Part shown: piece by piece, positions 10,242 through 19,262 of the stretch
Position numbering within the stretch: position 1 is the first letter of the stretch
How the letters are laid out: each line of letters begins with the position of its first letter
Origin: DATBRG01 sp036560445
GTDB taxonomy: Bacteria > Pseudomonadota > Gammaproteobacteria > Burkholderiales > Methylophilaceae
Assembly: GCA_036560445.1 (NCBI GenBank)
Contig: DATBRG010000004.1
Span: forward strand, 124,001 to 188,000
Direction: 5' to 3'
Length of the DNA stretch: 64,000 nt
Notes under the pieces: generated by a model
Database searches by the model: none
Told to the model about the DNA's origin: nothing
What the model saw: only the letters and a program-made list of their open reading frames with translations
Translations under genes and position numbers: made by a program

Positions 10242-10271
10242 CCAGCCTATTGGCTGACGTTCATAGGCTGG
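10242..10271. repeat. Inverted repeat, 9-bp stem
   Basis: CCAGCCTAT (10242-10250) and ATAGGCTGG (10263-10271) form a perfect stem with a 12-nt loop in the gene-free stretch 10071-10296. No T-run follows on either strand, so a terminator role is not supported. Nothing else was recognised in that stretch. Confidence 0.6.
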
Positions 10272-10296
10272 TAATCCTCAAGCACCCCATACAACT

Positions 10297-10315
10297 TGTA
10301 TAGCCATGCTATACA
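10297..10315. promoter_or_regulatory. Palindromic operator upstream of higBA
   Basis: TGTATAGC-CAT-GCTATACA: a perfect 8-bp inverted repeat with a 3-nt spacer that ends 15 bp before the higB ATG. Antitoxins of the HigA family bind such palindromes over their own promoter, so this is probably the autoregulatory operator; the right arm (TATACA) may double as the -10 element. The repeat is seen directly; the binding role is inference. Confidence 0.7.
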
Positions 10316-10330
10316 GTGCTAACATTCTGT

Positions 10331-10612
10331 ATGATCAAAAGCTTTCGCCACAAAGGGCTTGAACAGTTTTTCGCGACGGGCAATAAGTCGGGTATACAGC
10401 CACACCATGCTGATAAGCTCAGAGTACAGCTTGCTGCCATGCATGTAGCCGAAGCCATCGATGACTTAAGAGCACCAGCATCATGGCGGCTACATATGCT
10501 CACTGGTGATTTAGCTGGCTATTGGTCACTAACAGTAAATGGAAACTGGCGCATCATTTTCAGGTTTGATGAAAATGACATAGAGCTGGTTGATTACCTG
10601 GATTACCACTAG
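10331..10612 (+). CDS. higB: HigB-family toxin (RelE/ParE fold mRNA interferase)
   Basis: A 93-residue protein beginning MIKSFRHKGLEQFF, the characteristic start of the HigB/plasmid-maintenance killer family. It continues through KLRVQLAAMHVAEAIDDLRAP, WRLHMLTGDLAGYWSLTVNGNWRIIFRF and ends with VDYLDYH, matching the conserved RL...L.G...G.WS..V..NWRI.F.F pattern of these ribosome-dependent ribonucleases. The frame stays open from a GTG at 10316, but the ATG at 10331 gives the family N-terminus. The toxin gene comes first and the antitoxin second, as in other higBA loci, 9 bp apart. Confidence 0.9.
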   Translation: MIKSFRHKGLEQFFATGNKSGIQPHHADKLRVQLAAMHVAEAIDDLRAPASWRLHMLTGDLAGYWSLTVNGNWRIIFRFDENDIELVDYLDYH

Positions 10613-10621
10613 GACAGAATC

Positions 10622-10903
10622 ATGGATATGCACAACCCCGTACACCCCGGCGAAGTATTAAGAGAATACCTGCCAGAAGGCTTAAGCGTTACCGATGCCG
10701 CGAATCACCTTGGCGTGACTCGCGTAGCTCTCTCACGCATATTGAACTGCAAAGCTGGCATCAGTGCCGAAATGGATTTGCTGTTATCCGATGCACTTGG
10801 TACATCGGCTGGCTTCTGGTCCCGCATGCAAGTGCAATATGATATCTGGCAAGCTAGACAGAAATACTCCAAACATATTGAGCGCTTTCCGCAGGCGGCT
10901 TAA
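10622..10903 (+). CDS. higA: HigA-family antitoxin, HTH DNA-binding
   Basis: A 93-residue protein of the XRE/HigA (VapI) type. It opens with NPVHPGEVLREYLPEGLSVTDAA, then the helix-turn-helix core AANHLGVTRVALSRILN, followed by SAEMDLLLSDALGTSAGFWSRMQVQYDIWQAR, all typical of HigA antitoxins. It neutralises HigB by binding it and represses the pair's promoter. It lies 9 bp after higB, so the two are one operon. A REP-like palindrome follows its stop. Confidence 0.92.
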   Translation: MDMHNPVHPGEVLREYLPEGLSVTDAANHLGVTRVALSRILNCKAGISAEMDLLLSDALGTSAGFWSRMQVQYDIWQARQKYSKHIERFPQAA

Positions 10904-10911
10904 TCGCATCC

Positions 10912-10937
10912 GGCGGATAACGCTAAGCTCATCCGCC
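10912..10937. repeat. REP-like palindrome
   Basis: GGCGGAT (10912-10918) and ATCCGCC (10931-10937) frame the 12-nt interior AACGCTAAGCTC, followed by TTAC. The pattern resembles the extragenic GGCGGATAACGCT...ATCCGCC palindromes that recur in many proteobacterial genomes, some of them mobilised by RAYT transposases. Only this copy was found in the window. It may also act as a weak terminator for higBA. Confidence 0.5.
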
Positions 10938-10984
10938 TTACTTGCCTGCAAACCAACAACTTCATCAAATCGCGAAAACACACC

Positions 10985-13900
10985 TTGAATCCTAAACTCA
11001 AAAGCCTGTTATTCAGCAAACCATTCAAAATTATCGCGGCTTTGTTGGTTACCTATCTGTTATTCGCCTACTTTGCGGTAAACCCACTCGCCAAGCGCAT
11101 ATTGCCCTGGGTGGCAGAGAATAAGCTAGCGAGCAAGATGACGGTAGGGCAGGTGAAGTTTGACCCGCTGCGGCTGATAGTACGCGTTGATAATCTGCGC
11201 CTGACCACGCCGAATGGTGATGCCTTGGCGGGGTTTGAGCACCTGTATGTGAATGCCGAGACTTCGGGGATCTTCCACTTTGCCTGGCGGCTAAAGGATA
11301 TACGCCTGACCGAACCGCAAGTGGCTTTTGACATAGACCCGCAAGGCAAGCTGAATTGGGCGGCGTTGATCGCCAAGCTGAATGAGGACAAACAGCCGAG
11401 CAGCGGCATGCCGCGGGTGATGATAGACCACATACTGATCGAGGGCGGCAACATCGCCTATACCGGGCGCAACCGCCCTAGCCCTTTCAAACTCGCACTG
11501 AAACCACTGGGGCTGGAGCTTGAAGGCCTATCGACCCTGCCGGAAGACCGTGGTGATTACCTGATCTCGGCCAAGCTGCCAGAGCAGAGCGGTACCTTGA
11601 AATGGAAAGGTGATCTCGGCCTGAACCCGATCGCCTCCAATGGCACGGTCGATCTAAGCGGTATCAACATCGCCAAACTGCTGCAAGTGGTAGAGCAGAG
11701 TGCCATGCCAGTAAAAATCACCGCTGGAGAACTGCAAACCGGATTCAGCTACAACTTTGCCATGACTAAGGGCGCAGAGCCTAAGCCAGAAGCGCAACTC
11801 AGCAATCTCGCCATCAAGCTCTCACACCTGGCTGGCAACCTGAACTCGCATGCCAGCTTGGCGCTGGATGAAGCGACCGTGAAGCTGCCAAAGCTGGAAT
11901 TCAGCATGGGAAAAGGCACACAAGTACGCTTTGCCGGACTGGGCTTTGCCGCGAAACAACTGGCGCTGACTGAGGGCAAAGACGCCGTATTCAAACTGGA
12001 ACAGGCCAATGTGAAAGGTGTAGATTTTGACCTGGCCGCCAACCAGCTGAAGATCGCCGACATTGTGCTTAACAACGGTGTAGTGAATGGTAGCCGCGCC
12101 AAGGATGGCAGCATCAACCTGCTGGCACTGGCGCCCGAGACTAAAGTCGAGGCAGAAGCAACTGTGGTAAAACCTGGTGAAAAGGTAGCAGATACTGGCA
12201 AGCCGTTTGCCTTCGAGATAGCCAATGTGCAACTGCAACACTGGAAAGCGGCGTTTGCCGATGCCAGCTTTAACCACCCGCTCAATGCCCAGATCAAGGA
12301 CATCAACCTTGGCCTGAATGTGAACAATACCAATGGCATCACCATCAACAATGCGGGGCTGGAGCTGAACCAGATCAGCCTGCAATCGGCTCTGTCGCCA
12401 CAGCCTCTCGCCAGCCTTGATAAAGTCGCGCTTAAAGATGGCAGCATCAAGCTCAAAGACAGCACGGTAAAACTGGCGTCTATCGTGCTCTCAGGTTTGC
12501 AGACACAGGTGCTGCGCGAGGCCGATAAATCGCTGAACTGGCAAACTGCACTGGCCCAGCCAGCCGTTGCTAACGCCGCACCAGCCAAACAGGCCGCATC
12601 TAACCCTTGGAAAGTAGCGCTGGATAAGCTGGCACTGGAAAACAGCAGCGTACATATTGAGGACAAGGCCACGACCAAGCCTATGGTGCTTGATCTGCAG
12701 AATCTGGCTCTGGAACTGCAAAAGCCTACACTGGACTTGAGCAAGCAATTGCCGGTGAAAGCCAAATTTGCGGTGAAGCAGGGCGGGCAATTCGATGCCA
12801 GTGGCAAGCTGGCTATATCTCCATTCAAAACCGATTTGCAGTTCAAGCTGGCTGCGCTTTCGCTGAAACCATTTACCGCTTACGTGAATCAGGCAGCCTA
12901 TCTGGATCTGGATGAAGGGCAGGCCAGCATCTATGGCAAGCTGGCACTGAGTGGCGGGCAAACCTTGAATGGCGATTTTGCTGGCGGCTTTAGCGTGAAT
13001 GACCTTGCGATCAGCGAAGAGAATAGCACCGAGCCTTTCGTCGCCTGGAAGGAAATCTCCAGCGATAGCCTCAAATATGGCTTTGCCAGCAACCAGCTAC
13101 ACATGGATGCACTCAATATCGTGCAGCTTGTGGGTAAATTCATCATCCATGAAGACAAAACGGTAAACGTGCAGCGCATCATGCGGCCACAGCCAGCATC
13201 TGCCGCGCAGCCTGTAGCAAAGGCAGTTAGAGGGCCTGAGTTTGGCGTGGCGATAGATCGCGTGAGCTTGCAAAACGCAGACATGCAGTTCACCGATCTC
13301 TCACTCAAGCCGCAATTCGGCACGCATATGAATTCACTTTCCGGGGTGATCAACGGCTTATCCAGCAACCCGGCATCTACCGCGCAAGTGGAGCTTGATG
13401 GCAAGGTAGATGAATTTGGCTCGGCCAAGATACGCGGCTCTGTGCAGCCTTTCCACGCGACTGATTTTACCGATTTGAAACTGGCATTCCATAACCTGGA
13501 AATGAAGAACCTGACGCCTTACTCAGGTAAATTCGCCGGCCGCAAGATCGACTCCGGCAAGATTTCGGTAGACCTGGAATACAAGATCAAAAACCGCCAG
13601 ATGGCAGGTGAGAACAAGTTTGTGATCAACCAGCTGAAACTGGGCGAACGTGTGGATAGCCCGGATGCTGCCAACCTGCCGCTGGATTTAGCAATCGCCT
13701 TGCTGGAAGATAAAGATGGACTGATAGACCTCGACTTGCCCATCTCCGGCAGTCTGGATGACCCGCAGTTCAGCTACGGTAAGATTATCTGGAAAGCCGT
13801 GGTAAATGTGCTGGGCAAAATCGTCACTTCGCCATTCCGCGCTTTGGGCAAGCTCATGGGCTTAAGCTCTGACAAACTGGATGCGATCGTATTTGATCCG

Positions 13901-14455
13901 GGTAAAGCTACGCTGGCGCCGGAAGAGCAGGAAAAGGTAAAAGCCATGGGCAGTGCTATGTCTAAACGCCCTAGTCTGCTACTGACTATTTCGCCTACAA
14001 CTGATGATGCAGCGGATTTGGCTGCCTTGCAGGAACAGGCTACACGCCGTGATGTGCTGAAAGAAATGGGCATCAATCTTAAAGATGGCGAACAACTGGG
14101 CCCGATTGATATTAACAACCCAAAAGCACAAACGGCGATTGAGTTATTGCTAAAGGAACGTCAAGGCGCAGGTAGCGGTAGCAAGGCCCTGACCAAGTTA
14201 AAAGGCCTATTCAAGAAATCAACCCCTGAAGATAGCCCGAAGTACGCCGACATGCTGGAGCAACTTACACTAAGGGCCAACGTGAGCGAGGCTGACGTTG
14301 CAGCCTTGGCCAAGTCACGTGCAAGCAATCTGCAAAGCTATCTCGTGGAACAGGCGGGCGTAGAAGCCGACAAAGTAAATATCGGCTCGGCTACCAAGGT
14401 ACAAGCGAATGAGAAAGGTATAGCGATCAAGCTGGATTTATCAGCGAAACGCTAA
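10985..14455 (+). CDS. DUF748 / AsmA-like large membrane-anchored protein
   Basis: A 1156-residue protein with one N-terminal membrane segment (about 13-33, PFKIIAALLVTYLLFAYFAV) followed by LAKRILPWVAENKLASKMTVGQVKFDPLRLIVRVDNLRL, the typical opening of DUF748 proteins. The rest is a long periplasmic beta-rich repeat region with recurrent 'D-L/K-L...L' strands, related to AsmA and to bridge-like lipid-transfer proteins. A C-terminal stretch after about 955 (FDPGKATLAPEEQEKVKAMG) resembles the OmpA-like ends of this family. The likely role is in outer-membrane or lipid homeostasis, by family inference only. The start is a TTG at 10985 with poor ribosome-binding context. Its stop overlaps the convergent priA stop by 4 bp. 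Confidence 0.85.
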   Translation: MNPKLKSLLFSKPFKIIAALLVTYLLFAYFAVNPLAKRILPWVAENKLASKMTVGQVKFDPLRLIVRVDNLRLTTPNGDALAGFEHLYVNAETSGIFHFAWRLKDIRLTEPQVAFDIDPQGKLNWAALIAKLNEDKQPSSGMPRVMIDHILIEGGNIAYTGRNRPSPFKLALKPLGLELEGLSTLPEDRGDYLISAKLPEQSGTLKWKGDLGLNPIASNGTVDLSGINIAKLLQVVEQSAMPVKITAGELQTGFSYNFAMTKGAEPKPEAQLSNLAIKLSHLAGNLNSHASLALDEATVKLPKLEFSMGKGTQVRFAGLGFAAKQLALTEGKDAVFKLEQANVKGVDFDLAANQLKIADIVLNNGVVNGSRAKDGSINLLALAPETKVEAEATVVKPGEKVADTGKPFAFEIANVQLQHWKAAFADASFNHPLNAQIKDINLGLNVNNTNGITINNAGLELNQISLQSALSPQPLASLDKVALKDGSIKLKDSTVKLASIVLSGLQTQVLREADKSLNWQTALAQPAVANAAPAKQAASNPWKVALDKLALENSSVHIEDKATTKPMVLDLQNLALELQKPTLDLSKQLPVKAKFAVKQGGQFDASGKLAISPFKTDLQFKLAALSLKPFTAYVNQAAYLDLDEGQASIYGKLALSGGQTLNGDFAGGFSVNDLAISEENSTEPFVAWKEISSDSLKYGFASNQLHMDALNIVQLVGKFIIHEDKTVNVQRIMRPQPASAAQPVAKAVRGPEFGVAIDRVSLQNADMQFTDLSLKPQFGTHMNSLSGVINGLSSNPASTAQVELDGKVDEFGSAKIRGSVQPFHATDFTDLKLAFHNLEMKNLTPYSGKFAGRKIDSGKISVDLEYKIKNRQMAGENKFVINQLKLGERVDSPDAANLPLDLAIALLEDKDGLIDLDLPISGSLDDPQFSYGKIIWKAVVNVLGKIVTSPFRALGKLMGLSSDKLDAIVFDPGKATLAPEEQEKVKAMGSAMSKRPSLLLTISPTTDDAADLAALQEQATRRDVLKEMGINLKDGEQLGPIDINNPKAQTAIELLLKERQGAGSGSKALTKLKGLFKKSTPEDSPKYADMLEQLTLRANVSEADVAALAKSRASNLQSYLVEQAGVEADKVNIGSATKVQANEKGIAIKLDLSAKR

Positions 14456-16785
14456 AACTCCAGCGGGTCTACATCCACCGCCCAACGAATTTTGGCGTTG
14501 AGCGGATGCCCCCTCAGGCTAGCCACCAGCAATTTGAGCAAGCGTTGCAAAGTTTGCCTGTTATTGGCCTGCATCAATAACTGCCCGCGTTCCATGCCTT
14601 TCAGGCGCTCCATCTGCGGGCGAACCGGGTCATAAACCAGAACATCCTCCGCCACGCTATGCGCCTGATCGGAAGCAAATTTCAAAAAGCGTGACACCAG
14701 CGCAAAATCATTCGCCTCAGCTTTTAGCAGGGCAAGGTATTGATAGGGTGGAAACTGCGTAAGCTCTCGCTCTTGCAGCAAGGCTTGCGCATAGGCGACG
14801 TAATCCTGCACCCGTAAGGCATTGAACATGGTGTGATCCGGGAATGCGGTTTGTATCAAGACCTCACCAGCTTTATCCGCGCGACCCGCACGGCCGGAGA
14901 CCTGCATCAGTTGTGCAAACAGACGCTCCGCAGCGCGAAAATCTGGGCTGAATAGGGCACTGTCGGTATCAATCACCCCCACCAGCGTGAGGTTGGGGAA
15001 ATCGTGACCCTTGGCCAGCATCTGCGTACCAACCAGAATATCGACCTCATCTGCATGCACGGCGGTGAGCATGTCAGTAAGCGCATGCTTACGTCGAGTG
15101 CTATCTCTATCAACCCGCAATATGCGAGCCTCGGGCATGAGTGCAGCCAGGATTTGTTCCAGACGCTGGGTACCGTGGCCAGTGGGGTGTAAATCCGCGT
15201 TACCGCAACTTGGGCACTGGCGCGTTATCTTTTCCTCATGGCCACAATGATGGCAGCGCAAACGGCCCTGTCGCAGATGCACTACCAAACGACTGCTGCA
15301 ACGCGAGCAAGGCGCTATCCAGTGGCAGGCGCTGCATAGCAGCACCGGCGCATAACCACGCCGGTTGATGAACAGCAGGCTTTGCTCGCCTTTTGCCAGG
15401 CGCTCGCGCATGGCGGCGACCAATATGGGTGACAGCCCCTCGTGCAATTCAGCGCGAGTAACATCAATACAGCGAATTTCCGGCAACTCAGCCTTGGCGA
15501 CAGCGCGGCCAGTCAGCGAGAGCAGGCCATATTTTTTGGTTTGCGCATTAAACCAGGTTTCCAGCGCCGGAGTAGCTGAGCCCAGCACGATAGGCACTTT
15601 GCTGCGCTGCGCGCGCACCAGCGCGACATCGCGCGCATGGTAGCGCATGCCATCCTGCTGTTTGTATGAGCCGTCGTGCTCTTCATCGACGATGACCAGC
15701 TTTAATTTGGGTATGGGCGTGAATACGGCAAGGCGTGTGCCGATGATAATGCGTGCCTGGCCAGACTGCGCAAGGCGCCAGTTTTGTAAGCGTTCACTCT
15801 CGCCCAGATTACTGTGCAGAGACACCAGCGGGAACTCTGGTAAACGGCTGCGGAAGCGCGCTTCGAGTTGCGGAGTGAGGTTGATCTCCGGCACCAGCAC
15901 CAGCGCCTGGCCATCATTATCGGCTAACACTTGCTGCAATAGCCGGATATAGACTTCGGTTTTGCCACTACCGGTGATGCCGTGCAACAACCAGGGCTTG
16001 AAGCCCTGATTAAGCGCCTGCGACGACCCAAGACTTTGTTGCGCGGTACTCGTCCCCTCACCGTACTCCGTGTACTGTTTCGGATACCGTGTTCCGTGCG
16101 CATCGTCCTGTATTCGTCTCGGCTGCTTACTCAAGGTTTCAACTGACATTCCAAGAATTGCCGAAAGTGCAACTATTTGGTCGGGGTTTAATTCAGGCTC
16201 AGCCAGAACGGGTTGATTGACTCTAGAAATACCGGCCAGTACTTCTCTTGACTCTACCAGCCCAAGCTCCTGCAGGACCTTGATAGCCTTGCGCCAACCG
16301 CCCGAAATCTCATTAAGTGCGGCTTCAGTTAATTCTATATTTTGCTGCAAAGCAGCAACTATGCGGCGCTGCGTGGCCTGCCGCTTGGGGATGACCTCCA
16401 GCCCAGCCTCGCATCCTTGCGGACTGAGCCGATAAGAGTACTGCTTACGCGAAACCGCTGGCTCGGTCTGGCGTAAGCGTGTGGGCAAGGCTGAGAGCAA
16501 GGCCTGGCCGTAGGGGTGATGATAGTAATCGGCACAGAAGCGCAGCAAGGCCAGGGTTTCATCATCCAGCGCTGGCTCATAGGGAAAGGCCTGCAAAATT
16601 GGTTTGAGTTTATCTTCTGCAAAATCACTGTGCTCTGCGTGGCCGAGCACAATGCCAACCTGCTTGCGCCGGCCGAAAGGTACCACCACGCGTTGCCCCA
16701 CAGACACTTTAAAATCTTGCGCGAGGTAATCAAAACTGTGGTCCAGCGGTACATCCAGCGCGACTTTAACAATACGCATACTCAT
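14452..16785 (-). CDS. priA: Primosomal protein N' (replication restart helicase)
   Basis: Recognises stalled forks and reloads DnaB. The 777-residue protein has the N-terminal 3'-DNA-binding domain (VALDVPLDHSFDYL), a winged-helix segment, a helicase core with Walker A GITGSGKTEVY (about residue 270), the DEEH box (VIVDEEHDGSYKQQDGMRYHARD), and the cysteine-rich zinc-binding insert CSACHWIAPCSRC...CHHCGH...CPSCG. The C-terminal helicase motifs (VGTQMLAKGHDFPNLTLVGV and QVSGRAGRADKAGEV) are intact. A linker of about 40 residues between the winged helix and the helicase core (about 220-262) is low-complexity and looks inserted. The ATG at 16785 or the one two codons later may be the start. Convergent with the DUF748 gene. 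Confidence 0.95.
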   Translation of the reverse strand: MSMRIVKVALDVPLDHSFDYLAQDFKVSVGQRVVVPFGRRKQVGIVLGHAEHSDFAEDKLKPILQAFPYEPALDDETLALLRFCADYYHHPYGQALLSALPTRLRQTEPAVSRKQYSYRLSPQGCEAGLEVIPKRQATQRRIVAALQQNIELTEAALNEISGGWRKAIKVLQELGLVESREVLAGISRVNQPVLAEPELNPDQIVALSAILGMSVETLSKQPRRIQDDAHGTRYPKQYTEYGEGTSTAQQSLGSSQALNQGFKPWLLHGITGSGKTEVYIRLLQQVLADNDGQALVLVPEINLTPQLEARFRSRLPEFPLVSLHSNLGESERLQNWRLAQSGQARIIIGTRLAVFTPIPKLKLVIVDEEHDGSYKQQDGMRYHARDVALVRAQRSKVPIVLGSATPALETWFNAQTKKYGLLSLTGRAVAKAELPEIRCIDVTRAELHEGLSPILVAAMRERLAKGEQSLLFINRRGYAPVLLCSACHWIAPCSRCSSRLVVHLRQGRLRCHHCGHEEKITRQCPSCGNADLHPTGHGTQRLEQILAALMPEARILRVDRDSTRRKHALTDMLTAVHADEVDILVGTQMLAKGHDFPNLTLVGVIDTDSALFSPDFRAAERLFAQLMQVSGRAGRADKAGEVLIQTAFPDHTMFNALRVQDYVAYAQALLQERELTQFPPYQYLALLKAEANDFALVSRFLKFASDQAHSVAEDVLVYDPVRPQMERLKGMERGQLLMQANNRQTLQRLLKLLVASLRGHPLNAKIRWAVDVDPLEF

Positions 16786-16889
16786 TAGAGATAATCAGGT
16801 GTCAGGCGAGTGTTGAATGGATTTTCTGCGCATGCCTGCAGTAGGTTAAAATACGTTTTTTTATTCATACATTTCTTGATCGTTCCGCC

Positions 16890-18548
16890 TTGAAAGCACA
16901 TCTTACCGAATTACTGGCGCAAGCCGCAAAAAGCCTTGCGAGCCCTGATACACAATCGGCCATCCAGCTTGAACGTCCCAAGAATACCCAGCATGGTGAT
17001 TTTTCCACCAACCTTGCCATGATGCTGGCCAAGCCGCTGCGCCAGAACCCGCGTGCGATTGCTGAGGATATTATCAAGGCTTTGCCAGCCTCGGAATTTG
17101 TCGCCAAGGTGGAAATCGCCGGTGCCGGATTCATCAATTTTTATCTGAATGCAAAAGCACAGCAGGTAGTGGTTGCCGAGATTCAGGCGCAGGGTGAAAA
17201 ATTTGGCCGCAACAACAACGGACAAGGCCGCAAGGTACAGGTAGAGTTTGTTTCAGCCAACCCTACTGGCCCACTGCATGTCGGCCATGGACGGGGCGCA
17301 GCGGTCGGTGACTGTCTGGCACGCCTGCTGGCCGCCAATGGCTGGGATGTGACGCGTGAGTTCTACTACAACGATGCCGGCGCACAGATCGACAATCTGA
17401 CCAAGTCAGTACAGGCGCGTTGCAAGGGTATCAGCACCGATGACCCGGCTTTCCCGGAAAACGGCTATCGCGGTGAATATATCGTAGATATTGCCAATGC
17501 TTTCCTGGCTAAAGAAACAGTAATTGCGGATGACATGGAAGTGACCGCCTCCGGTGATGTTGAAGACACTGCATCAATCTGTCATTTCTCGGTGGCTTAT
17601 CTGCGCCACGAACAAGATTTGGACTTGCATGCGTTCCAAATCAAGTTTGATATGTTCTCGCTGGAGTCTGCGCTCTACACCGACGGCAAAGTGGAAAAAA
17701 CCGTACAGACCCTGATTGCCAGCGGCCATACTTATGAAGAAGGCGACGCCCTGTGGCTGCGCACCACGGATTTCGGCGATGACAAAGACCGCGTGATGCG
17801 CAAGACCGATGGCGGCTATACCTACTTTGTACCGGATGTGGCTTACCACCTGGATAAATGGCAACGTGGTTTTAACCGTGTGATCAACGAACAGGGCGCT
17901 GACCACCACAGCACCATTACCCGTGTGCGTGCCGGTTTACAGGCGCTCAATATGGGCATCCCCCAAGGCTGGCCCGATTACGTGCTGCACCAGATGGTGA
18001 CCGTGATGCGCGGCGGTGAAGAGGTCAAGCTTTCCAAGCGCGCAGGTAGCTATGTCACCCTGCGCGACCTGATCGAAGAAGTCGGCTGCGATGCTACGCG
18101 TTACTTCCTGGCGGCGCGCCGTGCTGATTCACAATTGGTCTTCGATATCGACCTTGCCCGGGCACAAACCAACGATAATCCGGTCTACTACATTCAGTAT
18201 GCCCATGCGCGTATCTGCAGTGTGCTGAACCAATGGGGTGGTGATGTTACCAGTCTCAAACAAGCTGACCTAATCCCGCTGGATACAGCCCATGAGGCAG
18301 CATTGATGCAGCGCCTGAGCGAGTACCCGGAAACCGTGGAGAATGCCGCGACCGACTTGGCACCGCATATGGTGGCGAATTACTTGAAAGACTTAGCCAG
18401 TGACTTGCATAGCTATTACAATGCCGAGAAATTCCTGATTGATGATGAAGCGCGCAAATTGGCACGTTTAGCCTTAATCAGTGCAACCCGGCAGGTATTG
18501 AGAAACGGCTTGAACCTTCTGGGCGTAAGCGCGCCAGAGAAAATGTAA
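16890..18548 (+). CDS. argS: Arginyl-tRNA synthetase
   Basis: Class I aminoacyl-tRNA synthetase charging tRNA-Arg. The 552-residue protein has the N-terminal additional domain, the HIGH-like motif HVGHGRGAAVGD after VEFVSANPTGPL, the KMSKS-like motif VKLSKRAGSYVTLRDL, and the C-terminal DALR anticodon-binding domain (YIQYAHARICSVLNQW onward). It starts with TTG at 16890, because no ATG lies at the family N-terminus (MKAHLTELLAQAA). It is divergent from priA across a gap of about 100 bp that should hold both promoters. Confidence 0.96.
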   Translation: MKAHLTELLAQAAKSLASPDTQSAIQLERPKNTQHGDFSTNLAMMLAKPLRQNPRAIAEDIIKALPASEFVAKVEIAGAGFINFYLNAKAQQVVVAEIQAQGEKFGRNNNGQGRKVQVEFVSANPTGPLHVGHGRGAAVGDCLARLLAANGWDVTREFYYNDAGAQIDNLTKSVQARCKGISTDDPAFPENGYRGEYIVDIANAFLAKETVIADDMEVTASGDVEDTASICHFSVAYLRHEQDLDLHAFQIKFDMFSLESALYTDGKVEKTVQTLIASGHTYEEGDALWLRTTDFGDDKDRVMRKTDGGYTYFVPDVAYHLDKWQRGFNRVINEQGADHHSTITRVRAGLQALNMGIPQGWPDYVLHQMVTVMRGGEEVKLSKRAGSYVTLRDLIEEVGCDATRYFLAARRADSQLVFDIDLARAQTNDNPVYYIQYAHARICSVLNQWGGDVTSLKQADLIPLDTAHEAALMQRLSEYPETVENAATDLAPHMVANYLKDLASDLHSYYNAEKFLIDDEARKLARLALISATRQVLRNGLNLLGVSAPEKM

Positions 18549-18572
18549 TGCAAAAATTGATGAGGAATTATC

Positions 18573-19190
18573 GTGAGCAGAGACTATAAACCCACCCCGC
18601 AAAATTCTGGCTCCGGCAGCAAGGGCAACCCTTTCTTTGCTGGCCTATTGGTCGGGCTATTGTTGGGTGTTGGTGTTTCCGTAGGGGTTACAGTATTTAT
18701 CAAGGGCCGCGAAAGCCCGTTTGTATCCAAAGTTACGCCCGGCGCGAAAAATGAAGCCGAGAACACGAATGCTGCGACCAACCCTGACGCCACTCAGCCC
18801 AAGGATGCAAGCACTGGCAAAGATGCCTCCGGTAAGCCTCGCTTCGACTTCTACACCATACTGCCAGGTAGCGAAAGCAAGGTGACCGAGCAGGAGATCA
18901 AGCAAAAAGAAGCGCAGCCAGAAGCGGCAAATGTAAAAGAAAACTACTTCTTGCAAGTAGGCGCATTCCAGACCGAGCAGGAAGCAGACAACATGAAAGC
19001 CAAGCTGGCTTTGCAAGGGCTGGAAGCGATAGTGCAAACAGCAACTATCCCTGACAAAGGCGTCTGGCACCGGGTACGCGTTGGCCCATTTACCGAGCTG
19101 GAACAAATAAACAAGGCAAGATCAGAACTAGCCAAGAACGGATTCAACGGTGACCTGATCAAAGTAAGCAGCACTACCCCAAACCAATAG
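18573..19190 (+). CDS. SPOR-domain inner-membrane protein
   Basis: A 205-residue protein with a short cytoplasmic N-terminus, one membrane segment (about 21-43, FFAGLLVGLLLGVGVSVGVTVF), a polar linker rich in Asn, Thr, Lys and Ala, and a C-terminal SPOR domain (about 125-203, YFLQVGAFQTEQEADNMKAKL...VRVGPFTELEQINKARSEL). SPOR domains bind denuded septal peptidoglycan, so a role near the division site (FtsN/DedD-like) is likely. The start is a GTG after a GAGGA Shine-Dalgarno; it begins 24 bp after argS and is likely co-transcribed with it, an arrangement common in betaproteobacteria. Confidence 0.88.
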   Translation: MSRDYKPTPQNSGSGSKGNPFFAGLLVGLLLGVGVSVGVTVFIKGRESPFVSKVTPGAKNEAENTNAATNPDATQPKDASTGKDASGKPRFDFYTILPGSESKVTEQEIKQKEAQPEAANVKENYFLQVGAFQTEQEADNMKAKLALQGLEAIVQTATIPDKGVWHRVRVGPFTELEQINKARSELAKNGFNGDLIKVSSTTPNQ

Positions 19191-19262
19191 TTTGTCGGCC
19201 AAAGTTAGCGCCTGGGCGTTGTATGCTGGCTAATACTAATTTATTCACAAGGAACTAAAAGA

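Noticed and set aside
11749..12846. Minus-strand open frame of 365 codons inside the DUF748 gene
   Set aside because: Ser/Cys/Ala-rich shadow of the opposite frame with no domain; the plus-strand gene explains the sequence.
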